A stretch of 38,607 nucleotides of DNA from Gordonia araii NBRC 100433. Lineage in GTDB: Bacteria > Actinomycetota > Actinomycetes > Mycobacteriales > Mycobacteriaceae. Below are positions 17,779 to 25,505 of this stretch, piece after piece. The first letter of the stretch is position 1; every line of letters starts with the position of its first letter. The position numbers were made by a program, and so were the translations under genes. The notes beneath the pieces were generated by a model that ran no database searches, was not told the origin of the DNA, and saw nothing but the letters and a program-made list of their open reading frames with translations. Location: the NCBI RefSeq assembly GCF_000241265.1, contig NZ_BAEE01000005.1, forward strand, positions 1 through 38,607, written 5' to 3'.

Positions 17779-18132
17779 TCAGTCCCCGGCTTCGGACTCC
17801 ACTTCGTCGAGTTCGGTCGCGACGTGGAACGGTGGCGTGCTCTTGCCGATGATCCGGTAGCGATTCCAGAAGTCGACATCGCCGATGAAGGCGTCCCGGC
17901 TGCCGTGCGGCGTCTTGACGACCGCCGGCATGCGCTGCAGATCGCCGACGATCTCGGTGAGCGCGTCGTTGGGCTCGATCCGGCCCATCCACCGGAAGAT
18001 GCCGTCGATCGGCTCCCGGTAGCCCCGCATCTCCACCTCGGCCTCGATCTCGGTGCCGCGCACGACGATCGTCGCGAGGCCGCGGTAGTCGGAATCTTCG
18101 TGGGGGTCGTCGTCGAAAGCTGGTGTAGCCAT
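17779..18132 (-). CDS. DUF4873 domain protein
   Basis: The 117-residue protein contains one DUF4873 domain: strands GLATIVVRGTEIEAEVEMRG, then DGIFRWMGRIEPND and the C-terminal IGKSTPPF. To my knowledge this domain also occurs fused to flavin monooxygenases in actinobacteria, which fits its place beside an oxygenase locus, but its biochemical role is unknown. The ATG at 18132 follows an AGGAAGG ribosome binding site; the frame opens at 18231 without one. It is divergent from the trans-enoyl-reductase-like gene. The 115-bp gap holds two tandem copies of the locus motif, so it may belong to the same regulon. Confidence 0.78.
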   Translation of the reverse strand: MATPAFDDDPHEDSDYRGLATIVVRGTEIEAEVEMRGYREPIDGIFRWMGRIEPNDALTEIVGDLQRMPAVVKTPHGSRDAFIGDVDFWNRYRIIGKSTPPFHVATELDEVESEAGD

Positions 18133-18215
18133 AGCGGCATCCTTCCTGGTCGCGGGGTCGGTATGCGCGATCGGGCGCAAACTTTCCCGGTTTCGGTTCC
18201 CTATCTGCAAACTCC

Positions 18216-18228
18216 GGTATACGGTACT
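18216..18228. promoter_or_regulatory. Locus operator motif, copy A1
   Basis: GGTA-TACGG-TACT fits RGTA-N5-TACY with G at position 8. It lies in the divergent gap between the DUF4873 and trans-enoyl-reductase-like genes and overlaps a TACGGT hexamer that could serve as a -10 element for the rightward gene. Confidence 0.6.
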
Positions 18229-18231
18229 CAT

Positions 18232-18244
18232 AGTACAAGTTACT
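18232..18244. promoter_or_regulatory. Locus operator motif, copy A2
   Basis: AGTA-CAAGT-TACT is a second copy centred 16 bp from A1, about one and a half helical turns. Tandem sites suggest two bound dimers at this divergent promoter. Confidence 0.58.
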
Positions 18245-18283
18245 TACGTGACACGGGTCACCAAACGGGAAACAGGTATCGGC

Positions 18284-19624
18284 GTGGTGAATGAGCGCGA
18301 GCGAGCGGGCCGGAAGTACGACATCGTGCTGCTCGGTGCGACCGGGTATGTGGGCGGACTGACGGCACAGGAGATGGCGCGGACCGCTCCGCCCGGAACG
18401 CGGATCGCCCTCGCGGGACGCGACCAGCGCCGCCTCGACGACGTCGTGCAGCGATGCGGGAGCGACGGCGCGCGATTCGACACGATGCTCGTCGACGTCG
18501 AGCAGGCTGACAGCGTCACCGCGATGGCCGAGTCGACAGCGGTGGTGGTCACCACGGTCGGCCCGTACACGGAGCACGGCGCCGACGTGGTCCGCGCCTG
18601 CGCCGACGCCGGAACCGACTACGCGGATCTGACCGGTGAGCCGTTGTTCGTGCGCGACAGCATCGCTCGCTTCGATGAACCCGCCCGCGTCAGCGGCGCG
18701 CGCATCGTCCATAGCTGCGGGTTCGATTCCGTCCCGTCGGATCTGCTGGTCGCCCTGCTGCACGACGCCGCCCAAGCCGACGACGAGGGCGAGCTGACCG
18801 ACACCACGCTGGTCGTGCGCCGCATCCGGGGCGGGATCAGCGGGGGGACGGCGGCCTCGGGTCTCGCCCACGGTCGGACGATGGCGGCCGATCCGTCCGC
18901 GCGCCGAGCGGCCCGCGACCCGTACACGCACAGCCACCGTCGTGACGACGAACCCAACCTCGGTCCGCAGTCCGACGGGCGTCTGGTCCGGCTGCCCGAG
19001 ATCGATCCGGGCCTTCGCGGCTGGGCCGGCGGATTCTTCATGGCGCCCCACAACGCGCGCGTGGTGCGGCGCAGCAACACGCTGACCGACTGGTCCTACG
19101 GCCGCCGCTTCGCCTACTCGGAGGTGATGGCCATGCCGGGCGGACCGCTGGGCGCGATACCGGCCGCGGTCATGGCCGCGGGGCTGTCTTCGACGATGTA
19201 CCGCACCGTCCCCCTGCTGAAACTGGTACCGCCCGCGGTTCTCGACGCCTTCGCCCCCAAGCGCGGGTCGGGTCCGAGTGCCCGCGCGCGAGCCAAGGGG
19301 CACTTCACCTTCGAGACCTACACGCGGACGACGAAGGGTGCGCGCTACCGGGCGACGTTCGCGATGCGGGGAGACCCCGGCTACGCAGCGACCGCCGTGA
19401 TCCTGTCGCGGGCCGCCTATGCCCTCGCGCTCGACCGCGACGAGGGAGCCGCGGGCGGCGTGCTGACCCCGGCCGTGGCCATGGCCGATCCCCTGACCCG
19501 GCGACTGCGGGACGCCGGTGTCGACCTTCGCGTCGAGCGGCTCGCCGACGACCCGATCCGTCCGGGCATCCCGGCCACATTCGAAACCGTCCAGACGAAG
19601 GAAAAGGAGATCTCTCATGGGTGA
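18284..19624 (+). CDS. Saccharopine-dehydrogenase-like / trans-acting enoyl reductase family protein
   Basis: The roughly 446-residue protein starts with a Rossmann fold, YDIVLLGATGYVGGLTAQEMA, with the LAGRD element after the second strand. It continues with YADLTGEPLF and the HSCGFDSVPSDL segment typical of the mycobacterial Rv2449c/Rv2953 group. Rv2953 is a trans-acting enoyl reductase in phthiocerol and phenolglycolipid synthesis; other members are uncharacterised, so the reaction here is a reduction of unknown substrate. The frame is open to a GTG at 18248, but that start would lie 4 bp from the operator and lack a ribosome binding site; GTG 18284 has AGG at good spacing. It overlaps the next gene by 8 bp. 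Confidence 0.8.
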   Translation: MVNERERAGRKYDIVLLGATGYVGGLTAQEMARTAPPGTRIALAGRDQRRLDDVVQRCGSDGARFDTMLVDVEQADSVTAMAESTAVVVTTVGPYTEHGADVVRACADAGTDYADLTGEPLFVRDSIARFDEPARVSGARIVHSCGFDSVPSDLLVALLHDAAQADDEGELTDTTLVVRRIRGGISGGTAASGLAHGRTMAADPSARRAARDPYTHSHRRDDEPNLGPQSDGRLVRLPEIDPGLRGWAGGFFMAPHNARVVRRSNTLTDWSYGRRFAYSEVMAMPGGPLGAIPAAVMAAGLSSTMYRTVPLLKLVPPAVLDAFAPKRGSGPSARARAKGHFTFETYTRTTKGARYRATFAMRGDPGYAATAVILSRAAYALALDRDEGAAGGVLTPAVAMADPLTRRLRDAGVDLRVERLADDPIRPGIPATFETVQTKEKEISHG

Positions 19625-20609
19625 GTCAGTAGACGGCGCCGATCGCGTGCCGTTGACCGTCGAAGGGAAGCCGGCCAAGTATCGCAGCCGTATTTCCGAG
19701 CGGCAAAGCACGGCACAACGACTACTGATGGCCGCTGCAGAGGAGGCTTACAGCGGCGATCTCGACGTGAACTGGGACGCGCCGACGTCGCCGGATCTCG
19801 AATGGTTCCCGATGCGGCTGTCCTCGCTGTACGGCTCGCCGGAGTGGAAGCGGCTGACCGCGGCGCAGCGCAAAGAGCTCGGCCGGCACGAGCTGGTCAA
19901 CGTGCTGACGTTCGGCATGCGCGCGGAAGCGGCGATGACCATGCTGATGTTCCGGTCGATCGCCGAGAGCGGCGATCTTATGGGCGACGTCACCCGGTAC
20001 ACACTCAAAGCGATCCAGGAGGAGACACGCAACAGTTCGATGTTCTCCCGGGTCGTCAACAAGACCGGTCTGAGCATCAACCGCAGCTACGTCGAAGGCT
20101 GGCTTCTCTCCGAATTCATCATGTTCGTCCCCTCCGGCATCATCACCAACGGCCTCATCCTGATGCTGCAGGAGGCCGTGCACAGTTACGCGGCGGCGAT
20201 GGCCGCCGACAGTTCACTGCAACCGCATGTGCGGCAGACGATGAGAATTCACGAGATGGCTGATCAGAGGCATATCGAGTACTCGGCGAACGATTTCTAC
20301 CACACGGTGGCAAGTTCGGGCCGACTGTCCAAGCTGGTCGGTGGGCACGTTCTGGCCTTCTTGGCCTCTCGTCTTTATCCGTGGGTGCTGAACGGGGCGG
20401 TGTACCCGCCGATCGGGGTGTCACCACGGCGGGGCTTGGGCATTGCCAGGGCGGGCGATCAGTACCGTATGCGCGCCCGCGCGTTGACCGACTCATTCGT
20501 CTCTCACGCTCGCGAAGCCGGCTTATTTCGAACCTCGACCGAGAGGCTTCTGCTTCGCCGGGGAAAGGTGTGGCCTACATCGATGCTTTCTGCACTCTTG
20601 GAAGATTGA
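19617..20609 (+). CDS. AurF-like diiron oxygenase paralogue with altered metal ligands
   Basis: The 330-residue helical protein is similar throughout to the AurF-type (p-aminobenzoate N-oxygenase family) protein encoded at 23492. Ligand positions by motif: Glu104 (RAE), Glu136 in EETRN, Glu186 (QEA), His212, and His219 in HEMADQRH. Two family ligands are changed. The His of EETRH is Asn139, and the Glu of HxxxExxH is Asp216. AurF-type enzymes use four Glu/Asp and three His to hold two irons, so this copy may bind metal differently or be a non-catalytic partner. AAGGAG precedes the ATG at 19617. It overlaps the preceding gene and is translated with it. GC content falls toward the 3' end. Confidence 0.85.
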   Translation: MGESVDGADRVPLTVEGKPAKYRSRISERQSTAQRLLMAAAEEAYSGDLDVNWDAPTSPDLEWFPMRLSSLYGSPEWKRLTAAQRKELGRHELVNVLTFGMRAEAAMTMLMFRSIAESGDLMGDVTRYTLKAIQEETRNSSMFSRVVNKTGLSINRSYVEGWLLSEFIMFVPSGIITNGLILMLQEAVHSYAAAMAADSSLQPHVRQTMRIHEMADQRHIEYSANDFYHTVASSGRLSKLVGGHVLAFLASRLYPWVLNGAVYPPIGVSPRRGLGIARAGDQYRMRARALTDSFVSHAREAGLFRTSTERLLLRRGKVWPTSMLSALLED

Positions 20610-20712
20610 GAGTTGCCTACGACATCTTCCGGTCCACCGGGTCTCAGCGCGCCGCTCGGCCACTGTGACACTCCTCGAGATCCTTCGCTTCGATTCCAAT
20701 ACACCGACCATA

Positions 20713-20725
20713 GGTACCTGATACC
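20713..20725. promoter_or_regulatory. Locus operator motif, copy B (P450 promoter)
   Basis: GGTA-CCTGA-TACC is a perfect inverted repeat in the arms and ends 9 bp before the P450 ATG. It overlaps a TACCAT -10-like hexamer (20722-20727) lying 7 nt before the ATG, so a leaderless transcript repressed by occlusion is a simple model. Confidence 0.62.
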
Positions 20726-20734
20726 ATCAGTAAC

Positions 20735-22387
20735 ATGACTGCAACCACGAACAACCGAGATACCGCTGTCGCGCCGGAATCGGTCGAGCCATTCCCGAAG
20801 CTGCCCTCCCTGCGTAAGTGGGGGGTACTCCGTGAGTACTTGGGCTTTGTTGCTGCCGTACAGAACAAGGTCTCGATAAACGACTCTGACCGTCTCAGCG
20901 CGAACCTTCGCCGCCACGGAGAGGGATTCCGTATCGCCAACCCGAATCTACCCAAGCGGGCGACATTCCTGATGGACTGGATCATACCCGGTCATAATCT
21001 GGAGTTCCTCACACTCAACACTCCGCAGCTATGCCGGGAGCTGTATGGGCTGTCCACCGAGGATGCGGACTTCGAAATCGGAAAAGACCCCTTTCTGAGG
21101 TTCTTTCTTGGTCCCAATACGCCCTTCATTCTGCAAGGCAAAGAGCATGCCGCTGTTCGGCGAGCAATGACGCCTGAGTTGACCCAAGCTGCCGTCGAGC
21201 GATACCGCGAAGTCAGTATCCAGGTTCTGGATCGCCATCTCGATGAACTGCCACTCAATACTCCAGTGTCGCTTCAGGAGATGTTCTATCAGTTCACACG
21301 AGAGGTCATCTTGCGGGTGATCTTCGGGTTGGAGGACGAGGACCGCGAGGAAATTGACAGTGGAATCAGTGCCCTGTCCGATCTTATGAATGGACGGAAC
21401 GCGTCTATCCGGACGCTTCTCACGTACTTTCCGTTGGCGCTCTTCTATCAGTACTTCCGCAAAGATCGGGAGCACCTCCCGCGTAGACGAGCCAGGAGGA
21501 TTCAAGGTCCGATAGAAAGGATGGACGCGCTGATAGCGCGTCAGATCGCACGGTTTCGGGCCGATCCGACGATCGATTGCCCCGGTGCACGAATTGTTGC
21601 GAAGGCCGATGCGGCCCCCGAGATGTGGACACCGGAGATACTGCGGGACGCGTTCCGTACGCTACTCATCGCGGGTCATGAGACCTCCGTCACGGGATAT
21701 AGCTTCACGATCGACCTCCTCCTGAAGAACCCTGACAAGCTCGCATTGGTACGCGAAGAGGCGCTGGCCGCTGCCACTGACAGCTATGCTATCGCCGCGA
21801 ATAACGAAGGTCTCAGGTTGCATCCTCCAGTGTGGGGTGTCCCGGTGATCCCTCGAAAGGACGTAGTCGTCGGCGGTCGGAGAATTCATCAGGGTACCTG
21901 GGTACAGGCAATGCCCGCGGCAATCCATCACGACCCCGAAGCGTACCCAGAGCCGACGCGATTTCTCCCTGAGCGATTCCTTGACAAAGCGCCGGACAGA
22001 TACGGATTCATGGCGTTTGGGACGGGTAAGCATCGGTGCCCTGGAATAAGCTTCTATCAGCTTGAGGCGAGTATTGTTCTGCACCGTATCTTCGGTCGCC
22101 TGGAACTGCGGCACCATGGTCGCGCGGAACGGGCATACCTGGCATTCGCCGCCTTCAGCCGTCCAGCACTCGGAATGCAGGTCGTGGTCACCGACCGGAA
22201 GCCAGCTGACGAAGTGCCTTGCTTTCGGGCCAAAGGATCGGAAGACCGAGAACGAGCGGCGCGGATGCGCGCTCCGGAAGCAGAGGATTTTCCCGATGAC
22301 GGATCGCCTCGAGTTATCGAAAGAGAAACGGTATCCGGCGCGCCAGCCGAGGTGACGGTGTGTCCGATTACGGGCGCACAAGCCTAG
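20735..22387 (+). CDS. Cytochrome P450 with C-terminal extension
   Basis: The 550-residue monooxygenase is longer than most bacterial P450s (about 400-470). Motifs in order: I-helix AGHETS (313-318), ExxR as NEGLRLHPP (Glu358/Arg361), PERF (412-415) and the haem loop FGTGKHRCPG (Cys435). The segment between helix J and the ExxR motif looks some ten residues shorter than usual. About 65 residues follow the last core strand (MQVVV); they are charged, probably disordered, and end in CPITGAQA. No signal peptide; class and substrate unknown. Its redox partner could be the KshB-like reductase at 27964. GC and codon use are clearly lower than in the neighbours, suggesting transfer. Its end overlaps the next gene by 28 bp. 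Confidence 0.93.
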   Translation: MTATTNNRDTAVAPESVEPFPKLPSLRKWGVLREYLGFVAAVQNKVSINDSDRLSANLRRHGEGFRIANPNLPKRATFLMDWIIPGHNLEFLTLNTPQLCRELYGLSTEDADFEIGKDPFLRFFLGPNTPFILQGKEHAAVRRAMTPELTQAAVERYREVSIQVLDRHLDELPLNTPVSLQEMFYQFTREVILRVIFGLEDEDREEIDSGISALSDLMNGRNASIRTLLTYFPLALFYQYFRKDREHLPRRRARRIQGPIERMDALIARQIARFRADPTIDCPGARIVAKADAAPEMWTPEILRDAFRTLLIAGHETSVTGYSFTIDLLLKNPDKLALVREEALAAATDSYAIAANNEGLRLHPPVWGVPVIPRKDVVVGGRRIHQGTWVQAMPAAIHHDPEAYPEPTRFLPERFLDKAPDRYGFMAFGTGKHRCPGISFYQLEASIVLHRIFGRLELRHHGRAERAYLAFAAFSRPALGMQVVVTDRKPADEVPCFRAKGSEDRERAARMRAPEAEDFPDDGSPRVIERETVSGAPAEVTVCPITGAQA

Positions 22388-23358
22388 CGATGGGTATGCC
22401 CGAGCTCGATGTATTGCTGGCACGGGATAGCCCAACCCGGACGATGCTCGGTGATGCTTGCATTCTATACGCAGCATTTCCCTCGTTCGTGTATCCGGTG
22501 CTCAGCGCGAAGGGTGGGAAAGGGGTCGACGATCACGACCGGATAGGCAAGGTGTCGGTTCGCGATCAGGTGCGACTCGAGGACGTGGTGGGTCGGGCCA
22601 AAGACACCATTGACATGGTGCTTGGGGTGGTGTTTCTCGACGCTGAGCGCGAGGATATTGCTGCGTCGATTCGCGAACTTCACCGGTTCATTCACGGGCA
22701 GCTCGATGACGGCGTCAATTACCACGCGTGGGAGACCGAACTGTGGAATTGGACATGGGTGGCAATCGTTCTTCCGCTTATGGAAGTATACGGGCAACTA
22801 CGTGGCTGGCCGTCCGACTCCTTCAGAGAAGAGGCGTACGCCGGCATGCGCGCCGTGGGTGTCCTGTTCGGCGCGGACACGCTTCCTGCTACCTATCAGG
22901 AACTGATCGACTATCGCGACAACAAATGGATGGAATCGGTGGATCCCGGTGCTGCCGAGGCCACCGCTTACTTGCTTTCACAACGAAGCCGGCCGTCCGG
23001 CTTCCGTGCATTCCCGAAAATTTCTCGGCCGCTCGTACGTGTCGTGGGCTGGCCCGTACGTCACATTGCGTGGATCGGACTCCTGCTCGCCAATACTGAT
23101 CCTCTCAGCCGCGCTATGGGATTACATACCAGGCGCATCGACCGTTTGGCGTTGGGTCTTCACCACGCAGTATGGCGGACTATTCCCCGGCATTGGTCCG
23201 GTGGATGGATAGAACGATACGTCGAGTTGAGATCGAGATACGGCAAAGTCGCGTGGCGAACGCACTACTCGCCGGAAGCTCTGGCTGGATATCGTGCCGA
23301 GATGAAGCGGGCGCGGGCCGGTCAAACGGCCGAGCCGCCGCGGCCATCGGCCCGGTAG
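22360..23358 (+). CDS. DUF2236 protein (MpaB / rubber-oxygenase catalytic family)
   Basis: The 332-residue product matches the DUF2236 pattern: VGRAKDTIDMVLGVVF with the Arg79-x3-Thr83 pair, ELHRFIHGQ (His108), then YHAWETELWNWTW and a helix ending GVLFGAD. In latex-clearing protein (Lcp) the corresponding Arg-x3-Thr and a downstream His line a b-type haem and act in oxygenation of isoprene double bonds; MpaB cleaves a farnesyl chain. Haem binding here is inferred from the family. The GTG at 22360 has GAGG 7 nt upstream and overlaps the P450 end, so the two are probably co-translated. Like the P450 it has low GC. An isoprenoid-like substrate is a reasonable but unproven idea. Confidence 0.82.
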   Translation: MSDYGRTSLAMGMPELDVLLARDSPTRTMLGDACILYAAFPSFVYPVLSAKGGKGVDDHDRIGKVSVRDQVRLEDVVGRAKDTIDMVLGVVFLDAEREDIAASIRELHRFIHGQLDDGVNYHAWETELWNWTWVAIVLPLMEVYGQLRGWPSDSFREEAYAGMRAVGVLFGADTLPATYQELIDYRDNKWMESVDPGAAEATAYLLSQRSRPSGFRAFPKISRPLVRVVGWPVRHIAWIGLLLANTDPLSRAMGLHTRRIDRLALGLHHAVWRTIPRHWSGGWIERYVELRSRYGKVAWRTHYSPEALAGYRAEMKRARAGQTAEPPRPSAR

Positions 23359-23451
23359 ATCGGAGGCCGGCGGATCGGTCGCTGGTCGATGGGGAACGTC
23401 CGCCCGCGAAGATTCGGATTGACCTTGACAATCGCAGTGAAGTGGATCACC

Positions 23452-23470
23452 CTGGTACTAGGAGTACCAG
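23452..23470. promoter_or_regulatory. Perfect 19-bp palindrome upstream of the second diiron oxygenase
   Basis: CTGGTACT-AGG-AGTACCAG has 8-bp arms and a 3-bp centre. Its right arm overlaps operator copy C, so two differently spaced dyads share the same bases. Confidence 0.6.
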
Positions 23471-23475
23471 ATACT
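23463..23475. promoter_or_regulatory. Locus operator motif, copy C
   Basis: AGTA-CCAGA-TACT ends 16 bp before the ATG at 23492. It differs from copy D by a single base. Confidence 0.62.
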
Positions 23476-23491
23476 AGTAGTTAGGATGGTT

Positions 23492-24499
23492 ATGACAATC
23501 GAACACTCGATGGCCAAGGCCGTGAACGAGGTGGGCGTTTCGACCACCAATAGCCGGGTGGTCGGGGATCGCCAGAAGACTGCTCAACGGCTGTTGCGTT
23601 CGACTGCGGACCGGGCGTACAACCCGGAACTCGACATCGACTGGGACCGGCCCCTCGCACCGGACAAGGATTGGATCATGGAGCACCGCCAGACGCTCTA
23701 TGGCACCAAGTTGTGGGACAAGCTGAGTCCGGAACAGCGTCACGAACTTGGCAAGAACGAGACGGTGGCGGTGCTCAGCTTTGGCTTGTATGCCGAAGTC
23801 GGGCTGTCGCTGATGCTGATGCGTTCGGTGCTGCAGAGCCGCGTCATGGTCGATGACCATTGCCGGTACGCACTGGCCGAGGTGGGGGAAGAGACGAGGC
23901 ACTCGACGATGTTCAGCCGGATGGTGAACAAGACCGGCCTCGAGCCGTACAAGTACCCGCGCGGCTTGAACAAGCTCATTCGACTGGTGGCGTTCGCGCC
24001 GGTGGGACCGGCTTCTTACGCCGGCACACTTCTCATTGAGGAGATCCTGGACCGGATGCAGCGCGAGGGGATGGCCGACGAGACCCTGCAACCCCATCTA
24101 CGTCAGCTGATGAAGATCCATGTTCTCGAAGAGGCCAGGCACATCACGTACGCGCGTGAGGAGATGGTGCGCGCGATAGCGGCTCACGGCAAGATGTACA
24201 ACGCGCTGCACCGGGGTGCGTTCGCCGTGATGGTACTCGGCGTGATGCCCGCGTTGGTCAACCCGAAGGTGTACCGTTCAGTGGGCATAGGGGCGGTGCG
24301 CGGATTGCTCGCGAACCAGTTCAGCCCGCGATACCGCGAGAACGCGGTGTACTCGGGGGAGCCGCTGCTTCGCTTCTGCCACGAGGCGGGTTTCGTCAGA
24401 GGCGCGGTGAGCACCCGCATCCTCCGGCTGGCCAGGGCATTGCCCCAGGATGTCGTCGACGAGCTGAAGGGCAAGAAGTCGAAGGCGGTCGCTGCGTGA
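23492..24499 (+). CDS. AurF-like diiron oxygenase with complete ligand set
   Basis: The 335-residue protein is of the AurF (p-aminobenzoate N-oxygenase-like) family and keeps the full ligand pattern: Glu102 (YAE), Glu134 and His137 in EETRHS, Glu183/184 (IEE), and His210, Glu214, His217 in HVLEEARH. Such enzymes bind two irons and insert oxygen using O2 or peroxide, on amines in AurF itself; the substrate here is unknown. AGGA at 23483 is well spaced for ATG 23492, so the ATG at 23486 is less likely. It is the first gene of a unit running through the hydrolase at 24496 (GTGA overlap) and probably to the reductase at 27964. Base composition returns to that of the mce region. Confidence 0.88.
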   Translation: MTIEHSMAKAVNEVGVSTTNSRVVGDRQKTAQRLLRSTADRAYNPELDIDWDRPLAPDKDWIMEHRQTLYGTKLWDKLSPEQRHELGKNETVAVLSFGLYAEVGLSLMLMRSVLQSRVMVDDHCRYALAEVGEETRHSTMFSRMVNKTGLEPYKYPRGLNKLIRLVAFAPVGPASYAGTLLIEEILDRMQREGMADETLQPHLRQLMKIHVLEEARHITYAREEMVRAIAAHGKMYNALHRGAFAVMVLGVMPALVNPKVYRSVGIGAVRGLLANQFSPRYRENAVYSGEPLLRFCHEAGFVRGAVSTRILRLARALPQDVVDELKGKKSKAVAA

Positions 24500-25389
24500 G
24501 CCGCCGACTGGTGACGACCGACGACGGTGTGAACCTGTCGGTCGTCACGGATGGTGCGCCCGGCGCGGGCACGTCGGTGATCTTCTGCCACGGCTGGACC
24601 CTCGATTCGACGTTGTGGACCGATGTCACCGCGGGCACGCTCGGCGTGCTGGGCGACTCGGTCTCGCTGATCCGCTACGACATGCGCGGTCACGGTCACT
24701 CGGGCGCGGGCGAACCGGGAAGCGCGACCATCGAGCGGCTCGCCGCCGATCTGGCGTGCGTCATCGACGCGTGCGCGCCGACCGGCGACATCGTCCTCGT
24801 CGGTCACTCGCTGGGCGGGATGATGCTGATGGCGTTCGCGCAGCAGTGGCCGCATCTGCTGAACGACCGCGTCACCGGCTGCCTCTTCGTCGCGACCTCG
24901 GCGGGCCGTCTGTGGGATCCGGTCAAGCGGATCCCGGGGTTCATCGCCGCCGCGCCGACGGTGCTTCGGATGAGTTCGCCGTCGATGATGCGGTCCAACC
25001 CGCTCACCCGGCTCGGTCTGCGCTTCGGCCTGTTCGGCGGCGTCGCGCGCCGCCGCGACCTCGACTCGACGATCGCGGCCATGCGCAGCGTGGACCGCGG
25101 CACCTATGCCGAACTCGGCCAGGCCCTGCTCTTGCACGACCGCGCCGACGTTCTCCCGGCGTTCGCCGCGAAGCACTCGGTGGTGTTCGCCGGTACCAAC
25201 GATCACCTGACCCCGGCGCGGCACGGCCGCCGCATCGCCGAGGCGATCCCGGGATCGCTCTACATCGAATCGCCGCGAGCCGGGCACATGATCCCGATCG
25301 AGCGGGCGACCGACGTCGTTCGCGAGGTCGTCGCAGCGGTCAACGCCGCCCAGTTCGAGGCGGCGCGACCGTCGGCCGTCTCGGCATAG
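24496..25389 (+). CDS. Alpha/beta hydrolase 1
   Basis: The 297-residue cytoplasmic hydrolase has HGWTLDS near the oxyanion hole, the elbow GHSLGGM (Ser105), an acid in GTNDHLTP and the His in RAGHMIP. It is of the esterase/epoxide-hydrolase-like fold; a carboxyl-ester or lactone substrate would suit the Baeyer-Villiger enzyme downstream, which makes esters or lactones. Its GTG overlaps the stop of the diiron oxygenase by 4 bases. It resembles the hydrolase at 29161 (shared YDxRGHGxSG, LVGHSLGGM and FVAxxxG blocks), so the two are paralogues. A 116-bp gap without a recognisable operator follows. Confidence 0.87.
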   Translation: MSRRLVTTDDGVNLSVVTDGAPGAGTSVIFCHGWTLDSTLWTDVTAGTLGVLGDSVSLIRYDMRGHGHSGAGEPGSATIERLAADLACVIDACAPTGDIVLVGHSLGGMMLMAFAQQWPHLLNDRVTGCLFVATSAGRLWDPVKRIPGFIAAAPTVLRMSSPSMMRSNPLTRLGLRFGLFGGVARRRDLDSTIAAMRSVDRGTYAELGQALLLHDRADVLPAFAAKHSVVFAGTNDHLTPARHGRRIAEAIPGSLYIESPRAGHMIPIERATDVVREVVAAVNAAQFEAARPSAVSA

Positions 25390-25505
25390 GAACCGAAACC
25401 GTCACCAGAACGAACACGCATCCGAGGGCGCCGCGACCGTGCGGGCGCTCGGGTCGATCGATCCCACAACCCTAACGACAAGCCCTCAACCCAGAAAGCG
25501 AAATC

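Noticed and set aside
20600..23490. Mobile element carrying the low-GC P450/DUF2236 pair
   Set aside because: No transposase, integrase, terminal inverted repeat or target duplication could be found at the edges; only composition differs.
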